A stretch of 32,240 nucleotides of DNA from Myxococcales bacterium (GTDB lineage Bacteria; Myxococcota_A; SURF-8), in assembly GCA_003598065.1 (NCBI GenBank), contig QZKR01000138.1, positions 1-32,240 of the forward strand, given 5' to 3'. Positions 7,665 through 15,322 of the stretch are shown one piece after another (position 1 is the first letter of the stretch; every line of letters begins with the position of its first letter). The notes below the pieces were generated by a model that searched no databases, had not been told where the DNA came from, and saw only the letters and a list, made by a program, of their open reading frames with translations. The translations under genes were made by a program, and so were the position numbers.

Positions 7665-7853
7665 TCAGCGGCGGGCGTTTTTGCGGCGACGCCGCTCGGC
7701 CTCGTCCATTTTCCGTTTCTTCTTCACCGACGGCTTTTCATAGAAGCGGCGCTTCTTCATCTCTTTGTAAAGCCCTTCCTGCGCCATTTTCTTCTTCAGG
7801 GCGCGAAGCGCCTTTTCCAGATCCTCGAAAACCTTCACTTCCAGAGTCTGCAT
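7665..7853 (-). CDS. rpsU: Small ribosomal subunit protein bS21
   Basis: This 62-residue, strongly basic protein of the 30S subunit lies near the anti-Shine-Dalgarno end of 16S rRNA. The core LEKALRALKKKMAQEGLYKE followed by RRFYEKPSVKKKRK and an Arg/Lys-rich tail is characteristic of bS21 (E. coli: RREFYEKPT). The start at 7853 has AAGGGAG at 7 nt; an in-frame extension to 8012 lacks conservation and is rejected. The gene is monocistronic, with its own terminator. An SD-like sequence far upstream in the putative leader is listed separately. Confidence 0.96.
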   Translation of the reverse strand: MQTLEVKVFEDLEKALRALKKKMAQEGLYKEMKKRRFYEKPSVKKKRKMDEAERRRRKNARR

Positions 7854-7997
7854 CGTTTCTCCCTTTGCGTGCCTTTCCACCTTCGTGTAAAGTTGGCGAA
7901 AGTGTGGCGTGCGCCCCGTGCGCCCGCCCCGTTGAGATTCAGCGAATCCATGACTTACGTGACAGCGAATGAAACATCGTTGCCAGCAGTATAGAAA

Positions 7998-8006
7998 ATC
8001 ACCTCC
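7998..8006 (-). promoter_or_regulatory. Extended SD-like sequence in the rpsU leader
   Basis: The minus strand reads GGAGGTGAT, a 9-nt match to the complement of the usual 16S rRNA 3' end. It lies about 145 nt upstream of the rpsU ATG with no start codon at a proper distance. It could be a decoy ribosome-binding site, a remnant leader ORF or chance. A TATACT (7993-7988) directly follows it and could instead be a -10 box without a -35. Confidence 0.3.
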
Positions 8007-8042
8007 TCCCACCGGGCGAACCGGTCGATTTCAAGGGACCTC

Positions 8043-8071
8043 CGAATATCAGGCGACGCTGAAATTGTCAA
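8043..8071 (-). promoter_or_regulatory. Candidate distal promoter of rpsU
   Basis: On the minus strand a perfect TTGACA (8071-8066) is followed after 17 nt by TATTCG (8048-8043), preceded by TGA as in extended -10 promoters. It would give a leader of about 180 nt containing the SD-like sequence at 7998-8006. Confidence 0.35.
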
Positions 8072-8120
8072 GCAAAAACGGCAGAAAACCCTGGATCGGA
8101 GCCTCCCTGAGTCGAAGAGG

Positions 8121-8244
8121 CCCTAACAAAACGAAAGAATGCCTCTCCGTCACCCCCGCGAAAGCGGGGGTCCAGATCGGAAAGATCTGGATTCCCGCTG
8201 CTGCGGGAATGACAACTTTTGGGCCTGGTGTCACTTTGTTAGGG
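8121..8244 (+). mobile_element. MITE-like palindromic element, copy 2
   Basis: Terminal inverted repeats CCCTAACAAA (8121-8130) and TTTGTTAGGG (8235-8244) enclose a core inverted pair from 8149 to 8213 with two hairpins (ACCCCCGC/GCGGGGGT and ATTCCCGC/GCGGGAAT). Both halves align with copy 1 at 3929-4058 in inverse orientation. The right end runs into the coding sequence of the lipoprotein gene at 8209. No transposase is encoded, so it would be mobilised in trans. Confidence 0.75.
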
Positions 8245-9231
8245 ACTTTAAGACTTGGTCTGATTGTGGTTGGCTTGGCCTGCCTGGCGCTGGGGCTTTT
8301 CGCCTGCGAATCCAAGCCCGCCGAGCGGATCGGCGCGGCGATCCGCCTGACCAAAGGCCCCTGGAAGGAACAACAGATCCATTTTCACCCTACAGAGTTG
8401 AAATTACTAGCGATCCGTGAGCTTTCGGAGCAGTCGGGGACGAGCGCGGCGGGCGGCTGGAAACGGCAGGTTGTCGAGGTCGATTTCAGCGATCCCGATC
8501 GCCCCGGCGAGCGTGTCATCGACGCGCTGGAGGATGGTTCGTTTCCTTCCTATGCCGGGGACAAAGGAATCGTCGCGCTGGATCGGCGCGGTCGGCTGGT
8601 GTTTCTCCCGGCCGGGGCAGATCAGCCGATCGAGGTCGATTTTCCAGGCCAGACGTTCCACCCCACCAAGCCCGTCGCCTCGCCGGACGGCGAGTACGTC
8701 GCTTTTCTCGCCGCGCCGCCGCCTGCGGAGACGCCTTCGGAGATGGCGGCGGTTGCGCCGTATCGTTACCGGGCGTATGTCGCGCCGCTTGGCGACGGCA
8801 AGGCGGAAGCGCTGGAGGGCGCACCCGACAGTCAGGCGATGCTTGTCGCCGTCGAATGGGCCGGTCCGGCGGCGCTGTTTGTTTTCTACCAGATCGCCGA
8901 TCCGAAACGGACCTTCACGCGGGTCGAGCGAATCCGCTGGCCGGAACGGACGCATGGCCTGGCCCTGTTCACCGACTACGGCCGGGGGGTGGCGGTGGAA
9001 TCGCAAGCCCGGTTTTTCGCCACGATCGCCGATGCGCCGGACCAGATCGTGTTTTTGTCGCGCGGCATGGATAAGAAGGAAACGGTGGACTTGTCGGCCG
9101 AACTCTCCGACGTCGCCATCGATCCGGGCGGAAGATGGGTTGCGGCGGTTCGGACCTGCGACGACGTAAAGGGCGCCAATCTTTATCTGGCTCCGGTCCC
9201 GGCCGCGTTCGCCCCCATCGCCTTCCGTTGA
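8209..9231 (+). CDS. Lipoprotein with TolB/beta-propeller-like repeats; 5' end inside a MITE-like element
   Basis: From the ATG at 8209 the protein has 340 residues. A hydrophobic stretch (LIVVGLACLALGLFAC) forms a lipoprotein signal with lipid Cys33. The mature part is beta-rich and contains a VASPDGEYVAFL motif typical of TolB/WD40-like propeller blades, plus weaker blades (GDKGIVALDRRGRLVFL and VAIDPGGRWVAAVR). The function is unknown. The start is uncertain: the ATG at 8209, a TTG at 8236 and a GTG later are all in frame, none has a good ribosome binding site, and the first two lie in the repeat. The frame stays open through the repeat to 7969. The original start may have been displaced by the insertion. 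Confidence 0.72.
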   Translation: MTTFGPGVTLLGTLRLGLIVVGLACLALGLFACESKPAERIGAAIRLTKGPWKEQQIHFHPTELKLLAIRELSEQSGTSAAGGWKRQVVEVDFSDPDRPGERVIDALEDGSFPSYAGDKGIVALDRRGRLVFLPAGADQPIEVDFPGQTFHPTKPVASPDGEYVAFLAAPPPAETPSEMAAVAPYRYRAYVAPLGDGKAEALEGAPDSQAMLVAVEWAGPAALFVFYQIADPKRTFTRVERIRWPERTHGLALFTDYGRGVAVESQARFFATIADAPDQIVFLSRGMDKKETVDLSAELSDVAIDPGGRWVAAVRTCDDVKGANLYLAPVPAAFAPIAFR

Positions 9232-9263
9232 TTCGCCGCGTCGGCGATTTCACGCGCCGCGGC

Positions 9264-9293
9264 TTGACTTGCCTTCCCCGTCGGCATTACTCT
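9264..9293 (+). promoter_or_regulatory. Candidate promoter of the ceramidase-like gene
   Basis: TTGACT (9264-9269) and TACTCT (9288-9293) are separated by 18 nt; the start of transcription would be near 9300, about 45 nt before the ATG. The -35 is good and the -10 weak. Confidence 0.4.
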
Positions 9294-9345
9294 ACCGCCG
9301 TTCCGGAGCGGCATTAAGCTGGAAATCAGGCGAAAGAAGAACGAC

Positions 9346-10935
9346 ATGAGACGATTTGCAGTCGCTTTGTTCCTGGTGCTTCTTGTTGCGGGGTTCGTCG
9401 CTTGCGCAGGCGACAACGACAACGGCGCGCCGGCGGATGGCGACGCCGACGGCGAGGCGACCGGCGAAAACGAGACGGACGGCGACGACGAGGCCGCCGA
9501 CGCCGACCCGGACGCGGCCGAATCCGAGGCGGAGAGCGGTCCCGTCCTGTTCATGCAGCCCCACGACGGCCGGCTGTACGCCGCCGCCGGTGCGGCGGTC
9601 GTCACGCCGACGGCGGAAAACCATCCCTGTACGATGTTCCTGGGCGGCACGGGCTCGAACCGCCGCGCCGACGGCGTCCACGACGATCTGGAAGCGCGCG
9701 TGCTCGTTCTGGCGCAGGACGACGAGCATCTGGTCTTCGTTTCTCTCGATTTCGTGGGCTACTCCGTCGCCGATTGCTCCCGCGTCTGGGACGCCCTCGC
9801 GGAAGTCGGCGTGAGCCGAGACCGCGTCATCCTTTCCTCGACCCACACTCACGCCGCGCCCGATACGATGGGCATCTGGGGCGAAAGCGCGACGAAAACC
9901 GGCCGCTGCGAGCAGTATGTGCAATTCATTACCGACACGCTGACGGAAACGGTCGTCGGCCTCGCCGACGAACTGGAGCCCGTGTCGGTCCGCTCGGCGG
10001 CGGCGGAGTTGCTGGAGGAGGGGTCAACCGAGCCGGCGCTGGTGCGCGACAGCCGCTTCCCCGAGATTCTCAACAAAATGCTTACCGTCGCTCGTTTCGA
10101 CTCGGACGAGGGACAGACGGTGGCGACGCTGGTCAATTGGCATTCGCACCCGGAACAGATGATCGACAGCAGCAAGTACAGCGCCGATTTCCCGCGCTGG
10201 ACGCGCCAGAAGCTGGATCAGGCGCTCGGCGGCACGACCGTCTACATCAGCGGAACGGTGGGCGGGCTTTTGACGTCGCTCGGCGCGCCCATCCCGAAGC
10301 GGACGGAAGCCGGCGAACCCGTGCTGGACAACGGCCAGCCGGTGCTGATTACCGAGGACAACGCCGAGAAGGCCTGGAGCTTGGGCTACGTGCTCGGCGA
10401 ACACGCGCTTGCGCTTCTGCAAACGGCCGCGCCGACCGGGGAAACGCTGCGCGTGCGGAAGGAAATCGTCGAGATCCCCTTCGAAAACATCATCTTCATG
10501 ATCGCACAATCCGCCGGTCTCTTTCCCGATTACGACGACAAGGTCACGGACGATCCGCAGCGCTGCGGTTCGGCGGGGTGCATCCGCCAGCCGGTGCACC
10601 ATGTGCAGATCGGCAAGCTGCACCTCGTCACCGCGCCCGGCGAGTTGTTCGCCGAGATGTCGCTCGGCCGCCCGGAAACGACGCGCGAATGGGGCGGCGA
10701 CTGGGGCGTGAAGACGTATCCCGCGATCGAAGGCTACCGCTCGGCGTTGCCCGAAGGGCATCTGCTGATCGACGTCGGATTGGCCAACAACGAGATCGGC
10801 TACATCCTGCCGGCCTCCGATTTCCTGCCCAACGAACACCCCGACTACTACGAGGAGTACTACACGATCAGCGACGACTCCGAGACGCTCGTGCGCGAGG
10901 CGATCCGGGGGATGCTTTCCGACTCGGCGCGATAA
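9346..10935 (+). CDS. Neutral/alkaline ceramidase-like lipoprotein
   Basis: This 529-residue protein has a signal peptide with lipid Cys20 (FVAC). An Asp/Glu/Gly-rich linker (about residues 21-65) follows. The catalytic region resembles the neutral ceramidase superfamily: STHTHAAPD (His167, His169) and NWHSHPE (His266, His268) supply the expected zinc ligands. Later segments APGELFAEM and GLANNEIGYILP correspond to conserved C-terminal family elements. Characterised members hydrolyse the amide bond of ceramides; many bacterial homologues have unknown amide or ester substrates. A GAAAGAAG ribosome binding site precedes the ATG. It is convergent with the Cys-rich lipoprotein gene, with 3 bp between stops. 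It is probably anchored at the cell surface or in the periplasm. Confidence 0.85.
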   Translation: MRRFAVALFLVLLVAGFVACAGDNDNGAPADGDADGEATGENETDGDDEAADADPDAAESEAESGPVLFMQPHDGRLYAAAGAAVVTPTAENHPCTMFLGGTGSNRRADGVHDDLEARVLVLAQDDEHLVFVSLDFVGYSVADCSRVWDALAEVGVSRDRVILSSTHTHAAPDTMGIWGESATKTGRCEQYVQFITDTLTETVVGLADELEPVSVRSAAAELLEEGSTEPALVRDSRFPEILNKMLTVARFDSDEGQTVATLVNWHSHPEQMIDSSKYSADFPRWTRQKLDQALGGTTVYISGTVGGLLTSLGAPIPKRTEAGEPVLDNGQPVLITEDNAEKAWSLGYVLGEHALALLQTAAPTGETLRVRKEIVEIPFENIIFMIAQSAGLFPDYDDKVTDDPQRCGSAGCIRQPVHHVQIGKLHLVTAPGELFAEMSLGRPETTREWGGDWGVKTYPAIEGYRSALPEGHLLIDVGLANNEIGYILPASDFLPNEHPDYYEEYYTISDDSETLVREAIRGMLSDSAR

Positions 10936-10938
10936 CGC

Positions 10939-12858
10939 CTACTGGCCGTACAGCGACTCGCAGGTATCCGTGGCGTTGTATTTGTCCGACGGCTTGTCGC
11001 ACCAGATCGAGCGCGGCTCCGTGGCGCTGTTCGGGTCGAAGCTGCCCGAACCCTCGGTTTTGATGAACGGGTTGGCGTAAGGGTCGTCGCTGAACTGGCC
11101 GAATTCGTTGACTCCCGCGCAGCGGCAAAAATTGTCCTTGATCGCCGTGCAGATCCTGGACGTAGCTTCGCCCTGGCAGTCGTTGTCGGTGTTGCAGGGG
11201 ATCGTCGGGCTGCAATCGTCCGGCGCGCCCGCGCCAGTCGTGCAAGTCGAACAGAACTTTCCCCACTCGCGCGTCTTGCAGGTGAATTCGTCGTCGAACC
11301 ACTCGGCGCAGTTCTCGCTCGTGTCGCACTTGGTCACCGTCCAGCCGGCGCAGATCGGGTCCACGCCGCCGCTCCCTTCGCCATCGCCGGCCTCGGCGTC
11401 CCATAGGACGTCGGCGGCTTTCCAGTAGGTGTTGGGCTCGGCGAACTCGTGGGCGATGCCTTGTTTCAGCGCCAGTTCGCCGTCGAGATAGATCTGCACG
11501 AAGCCCTTCACGGGCGAATTGGGGGTGGCGTCGGAAACCACGGCTTTCGGGTCGGCGTAGAGGCGGACCACGATGCGGTATCTGCCTGTGGCCAGTTTTC
11601 TTGCGGAAATGTTTTCCGGTCCCCAGCCGTCCACGTCGTTGATGTCGAGCGTCGGGTCGTAGCTGGGATCGCCGGCCACGCATTCGCCGTCTTCGCCGCA
11701 GAGATACTGTTGATTGGCTTCGAGGCACTGGTTCGAATTGTCGCAGGAGTAGTCGCAAAAACCTCCTATGCATTCGAACTGATCCTGGTTGACGCCGTTG
11801 CAGAGGGTGGAATCGCTGCAAGCTGTTTCGACCGGGCCATACTCGCCCCAACGCGGCGAGCCGTTGGTGAAGTAGCAGGTGTCGTTGATCGCCTCGTAAT
11901 CGTTCTGGGTGCAGATCATCTTCGCGCCGGTCGCCGCATTGCGCGGGGTGCAGAAACCGTTGTCCGGGCAATCGGCGTCCTGATTGCACTCGATTTCCCT
12001 CTGAGCGGTCGCGGCGCACTTCTTGGACTCATCGCAATACCAGCCGCCATTGGCGGCCTTGCAGACGGCGTCGCCCTCACAGGAGAGATCGCAGAATCCG
12101 TCGTCGCCGCAGGGAAATTCGCCGCCATAACATTCCGATGTATCGGCGCATGGAGAGGCGACCGGGTCTTCCGCCTTGATGCGGTTTTGGAAGGCGGAAG
12201 GTACGCCAAAAGTGCCGTCGTGACGGTAGCGCACGAGGAACAGGTCGAGATCCACCGAATCTCCCCGGTCCCAGATCAGCTCGACGTGCAGGTCCTGGTG
12301 CGGTTTCACGTCGATGCACTTTTCGTCGTAGGCGGGGTGCGAGGGACAGTCGTAAGCCGGGCCGCTCTCGGCTCCCTCCGAATCTTTGACCTTCAGCCGG
12401 ATGCAGTACAGGCCGGCGATCGGGAAATATATCTTCGGGTAGCCTTCCGAGGTCCACTGATTCATGATCGATACGGGATTTTCGAAGGAGCCCGTCGATT
12501 CGATCAAGACCGCGTTTTGGGCGAACACCGGCTTGCCGTTCGGCGCCCACTCCCACCAGTACATGAACGGCTTGCGCTCTTCGCCGAAGGTGGACGTGGA
12601 GTTGCGGCCGTCCAGGTGAATCTGGGACAAAGGCTCCGGATTCTGTTGATCTTCGGGGATTTGAAGCACGGGAATGGGCGGCGTCGCATTGGAGCAATTG
12701 TCGATGTCGATGTCGGACGACGGATAGTCGATATCGCCGTCGGCGAAAAACACGTTGCTCCCTTCGGTTTCCTCGTTGGGGTTTCCGTTGCACGAGCAAA
12801 GCAGCGCAGGCAGGGAGAAAAACACGAAACCGGCCAAAAACCAGAGTACACATTTCAT
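10939..12858 (-). CDS. Large Cys-rich lipoprotein with PKD-like and DUF2135-like regions
   Basis: This 639-residue protein has a signal peptide ending in LLCSC and a short acidic linker (DGDIDYPSSDIDID). Residues about 60-190 look like a PKD domain (start IPVLQIPED, end AGLYCIRLKVKDSEG). A second beta-sandwich begins at HVELIWDRGDSVDLDLFLVR and continues at DPTLDINDVDGWGPENIS and GRYRIVVRLYAD. This signature (DLDLxL, LDIDDxDGxGPE) recalls DUF2135/YfaP-like domains of deltaproteobacteria. Between these halves, and near the C-terminus, lie Cys-rich modules of the type CNQDADCPDNGFC, which appear inserted in loops. The ATG is preceded by AAGGAG. A surface or adhesive role is inferred, not shown. 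Confidence 0.82.
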   Translation of the reverse strand: MKCVLWFLAGFVFFSLPALLCSCNGNPNEETEGSNVFFADGDIDYPSSDIDIDNCSNATPPIPVLQIPEDQQNPEPLSQIHLDGRNSTSTFGEERKPFMYWWEWAPNGKPVFAQNAVLIESTGSFENPVSIMNQWTSEGYPKIYFPIAGLYCIRLKVKDSEGAESGPAYDCPSHPAYDEKCIDVKPHQDLHVELIWDRGDSVDLDLFLVRYRHDGTFGVPSAFQNRIKAEDPVASPCADTSECYGGEFPCGDDGFCDLSCEGDAVCKAANGGWYCDESKKCAATAQREIECNQDADCPDNGFCTPRNAATGAKMICTQNDYEAINDTCYFTNGSPRWGEYGPVETACSDSTLCNGVNQDQFECIGGFCDYSCDNSNQCLEANQQYLCGEDGECVAGDPSYDPTLDINDVDGWGPENISARKLATGRYRIVVRLYADPKAVVSDATPNSPVKGFVQIYLDGELALKQGIAHEFAEPNTYWKAADVLWDAEAGDGEGSGGVDPICAGWTVTKCDTSENCAEWFDDEFTCKTREWGKFCSTCTTGAGAPDDCSPTIPCNTDNDCQGEATSRICTAIKDNFCRCAGVNEFGQFSDDPYANPFIKTEGSGSFDPNSATEPRSIWCDKPSDKYNATDTCESLYGQ

Positions 12859-12909
12859 GGCCGCATCTCCTTAACAAAGAACAGTAATAGATAACCAGGC
12901 GCTGAAACG

Positions 12910-12937
12910 ATTATACCGCAAAACGGCCGTTCTTCAA
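12910..12937 (-). promoter_or_regulatory. Promoter of the Cys-rich lipoprotein gene
   Basis: On the minus strand TTGAAG (12937-12932) and a perfect TATAAT (12915-12910) are separated by 16 nt. The start would be near 12903, giving a leader of about 45 nt with AAGGAG before the ATG. Confidence 0.6.
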
Positions 12938-12996
12938 TCGGCAATGGGCATTTTCGCGGAAAGCTGATGCCGAAGGTGAGATTTCAAGTCCAGATG

Positions 12997-13080
12997 TTGG
13001 AGCAGGTTTTCCAACCTGCTCCAAGCATTTTCTTCTTACCGGAAAACGGAAAACGTGCAGAGCAGGTTACAAACCTGCTC
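12997..13080. repeat. REP-doublet-like palindromes
   Basis: A perfect 12-bp stem, TTGGAGCAGGTT/AACCTGCTCCAA with a TTCC loop (12997-13024), is followed by a shorter related hairpin, GAGCAGGTT/AACCTGCTC (13060-13080). The pair lies downstream of the histidine kinase gene and may stop or stabilise its transcript, but no U-tract follows. Confidence 0.7.
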
Positions 13081-13088
13081 CTGCCCTT

Positions 13089-13112
13089 GATTCCCGCTTC
13101 CGCGCGAATGAC
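13089..13112. repeat. Degenerate half of the MITE-like core
   Basis: GATTCCCGCTTCCGCGCG followed by AATGAC matches, with a few changes, the right half of the core of copy 2 (8191-8213). No terminal repeats remain. It lies between the REP doublet and the end of the histidine kinase gene. Confidence 0.5.
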
Positions 13113-13130
13113 GAAACAAGAGGTAAACGT

Positions 13131-15218
13131 TTAAAGCGTCGGAAGCTCGACGGCGTCCTGGGCGGGCTTGCCCTCGGCGACGGGGAAGAAAATCTCGAAG
13201 ACCGTGCCCTTGCTGGTTGCGCTGCGCACTTTGATGTCGCCGCCGTATTGCGTGACGATGCGATAGGCCACATGCAGACCCATGCCGGTGCCTTTGCCGG
13301 ACGGCTTGGTCGTGAACAGCGGCGTGAAAATCTTGTCGAGGTTCTCCTCGGGTATGCCGCAGCCCGTGTCTTCCACCTCGGCGAGCACGGTGTGGGGGTC
13401 GTACGGCTTCAAGCGCAGGGTCAGCTTGCCCTTGCCCTCCATGGCGTCGATGGCGTTGACGATCAGATTGATGAAGATTTGCTGATACTGGCCCTTGTTG
13501 CCGATCACGGGCGGGATCGTCCCGAAGTCGCGCTTGACGATCACGTCGCCGAAATTGCGCGTGTGGTACGACAATTCCAGCGACTCCTTGATGATCTCGA
13601 CGAGATCGACGGCCGTCCAGTCCTTCTCGTTCTTCACCGTGCGCGCGTATTTGGACAGGCCGCGCACGATCTCGGCCATGCGGTTGACGTACTGGATGAT
13701 GTCGCGGACGGAACGCTTCACCTCCAGCTGCCGGTCGATGTGGCGCAGGATGTATTGCGATTTCAGAAGCAGCGCCTGGAGCGGGTTGTTGATTTCGTGC
13801 GCCACGCCGGCGGCCAGAATGCCGATGCCGGCCAGCTTTTCGGACTGGACGAGCTGGAACTGCGTCGATTTCAGTTCCTGGAGGGACATCTCCAGTTCCT
13901 TGGTGCGCTCGGCGGCGATCTTTTCCAGATCCTGCACGTAACGTTGCAGGCGGCGTTCCATCTTTTTCTTTTCGGTGATGTCGTGAAGCACGCCGATGAC
14001 GTGCGGCACGCCGCGCAATTCAAGACGCTGCGCCTTGCACTCGACGACGGCTTTCTTGCCGTCCTTGCGGCGGATGAGCAGTTCCACCGGGCGGCTCAGC
14101 CCGCCCGCCGCCACCTTCCACCACCACGTCCGCGCCCCTTCCTCGCTGCGGACGATGATGAGATCCAGAAAGCGCATGTCGTTGAGTTCGGTGCGGGTGT
14201 AGCCGGTGATCGTGGCGAAGGCCTTGTTGACGAAAATCAGCCGTTCGCCCTGGGCGATGAAGTAGCCTTCGTTGATGCCCTCGATGAGCTGCCGATAGCG
14301 TTCTTCCGACTCTTCCAGGTCGCTGTTGCGCTCGGCGACGATCTGCTGCAGGTCCGTGGTGTAGCTGACGAGTTTCTCCTGGAGGGCGCGTTGCTCGGAG
14401 AGATCGCGGCCGATGGCTAAAAAGCCGTCCGCCAGGGCGGCGTCGCCCAGGCGTGTCAGCGAAAGATGCGCGTAAAGCTCTCGTCCGTCCCAGCAGCGCA
14501 GGATCGCCTCGCCTTCCCAGTTTCCCTGCTGTTTAAGCTGTTGGAAGAAAAGTTCCTGCCGGCCGCTCTCTTCGAACTTGGGGTCGAAAAGCTCCGCCAA
14601 TCCACTTCCGACAAGCTCGCCTCGCTGAAAGCCCAAGATCTTGGCCGTGGATGGGCTGGCGTCGAGAATGGCGAAAGCGGAGTCCAGATGCAGGACGAAA
14701 TAGTCGCCCGTCAGCGACAGCAGCGAGCGTCCGAGAGCCGCTTGAGGAACGCCCGAAAGAGAAGAGGTCGATTCCGCGGTTGACGGGGCTGCCGATGGCG
14801 GGCGTGTCGCTTCCGCGCGGACGTGAAGCAGAGTCAGGATTTCTCCATGCGTCCGTTGCAGCCGGTCCTCGATGAGCGGCGCTTCTTGCTGTAGAAACGC
14901 CAGGCGGCGGTTGTCGTCCAATCGCTCCGCGACGTCATACTTCAATTGGCCGAGCGCCCGGACCGCCGTCAACGCGGGGTGGCGGGGAAGCGGACAATCC
15001 GCCCGGGGTTCCGCCAATTGCAGGAGAAAAGAGGCCAGGAATCGGGGGTCGTCGCGCGGCGACGACTGCTCAAACGCGTCGAGAATGGCGACCGCCTTCT
15101 CTCGTTCCCCGCCGGCGAAACTATCCCCTAAATGCTTCGCCAGACAGGCGGCAAGTCCCTCGGGATCGCTCGCGTAAACTTCTGTGAAGAACGCCGCCAT
15201 CGACCGCTCGCACTGCAT
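13131..15218 (-). CDS. PAS-PAS soluble sensor histidine kinase
   Basis: This 695-residue protein has no evident membrane segments. Residues 1-150 are helical and of unknown type. A first PAS domain lies at about 160-280 and a second at about 305-420 (ends [10 protein letters not shown]), each followed by a coiled coil. The dimerisation helix carries the H-box [13 protein letters not shown] with phospho-acceptor His474. The ATPase domain shows the N-box [13 protein letters not shown]1 DTGCGIP and G2 [12 protein letters not shown]. All catalytic motifs are intact. No response regulator gene is adjacent, so it is an orphan in this window. An alternative start is the ATG six codons downstream. 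Likely role: cytoplasmic signal sensing through the PAS domains. Confidence 0.92.
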   Translation of the reverse strand: MQCERSMAAFFTEVYASDPEGLAACLAKHLGDSFAGGEREKAVAILDAFEQSSPRDDPRFLASFLLQLAEPRADCPLPRHPALTAVRALGQLKYDVAERLDDNRRLAFLQQEAPLIEDRLQRTHGEILTLLHVRAEATRPPSAAPSTAESTSSLSGVPQAALGRSLLSLTGDYFVLHLDSAFAILDASPSTAKILGFQRGELVGSGLAELFDPKFEESGRQELFFQQLKQQGNWEGEAILRCWDGRELYAHLSLTRLGDAALADGFLAIGRDLSEQRALQEKLVSYTTDLQQIVAERNSDLEESEERYRQLIEGINEGYFIAQGERLIFVNKAFATITGYTRTELNDMRFLDLIIVRSEEGARTWWWKVAAGGLSRPVELLIRRKDGKKAVVECKAQRLELRGVPHVIGVLHDITEKKKMERRLQRYVQDLEKIAAERTKELEMSLQELKSTQFQLVQSEKLAGIGILAAGVAHEINNPLQALLLKSQYILRHIDRQLEVKRSVRDIIQYVNRMAEIVRGLSKYARTVKNEKDWTAVDLVEIIKESLELSYHTRNFGDVIVKRDFGTIPPVIGNKGQYQQIFINLIVNAIDAMEGKGKLTLRLKPYDPHTVLAEVEDTGCGIPEENLDKIFTPLFTTKPSGKGTGMGLHVAYRIVTQYGGDIKVRSATSKGTVFEIFFPVAEGKPAQDAVELPTL

Positions 15219-15243
15219 GAATTCGGATCCGCCCGTCCTCGAA

Positions 15244-15270
15244 AGTATACCGAATCAGCGGTGAAATCAA
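15244..15270 (-). promoter_or_regulatory. Candidate promoter of the histidine kinase gene
   Basis: On the minus strand TTGATT (15270-15265) is followed after a short 15-nt spacer by TATACT (15249-15244). The start would be near 15238, 20 nt before the ATG. The -35 box partly overlaps the U-tract of the upstream terminator. Confidence 0.45.
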
Positions 15271-15303
15271 AAAAAATGCGGCCCCTGGTGGAGCCGCATT
15301 TTT
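15269..15303 (-). terminator. Rho-independent terminator of the ABC exporter operon
   Basis: An 11-bp perfect stem, AAAAATGCGGC/GCCGCATTTTT (15272-15282 and 15293-15303), is followed in minus-strand RNA by a run of U. It lies 20 nt after the DUF4340 gene stop. Confidence 0.9.
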
Positions 15304-15322
15304 AACGCCGCTGAGGCGACGC

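Noticed and set aside
7665..8012. 115-residue version of bS21
   Set aside because: The extra 53 residues are unlike any bS21 and lack a supporting start; the start at 7853 has a good ribosome binding site.
7969..8208. Upstream in-frame extension of the lipoprotein gene at 8209
   Set aside because: It translates a repeat element and an rpsU promoter region, and would put 80 charged residues before the signal peptide.
11449..12894. 481-codon plus-strand frame opposite the Cys-rich lipoprotein gene
   Set aside because: The minus strand has signal peptide, promoter, ribosome binding site and domain motifs; the plus frame has none.
12997..13112. Short repeated palindromes considered as a CRISPR array
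   Set aside because: Only two related hairpins with unequal arms and no regular spacers; no cas genes in the window.
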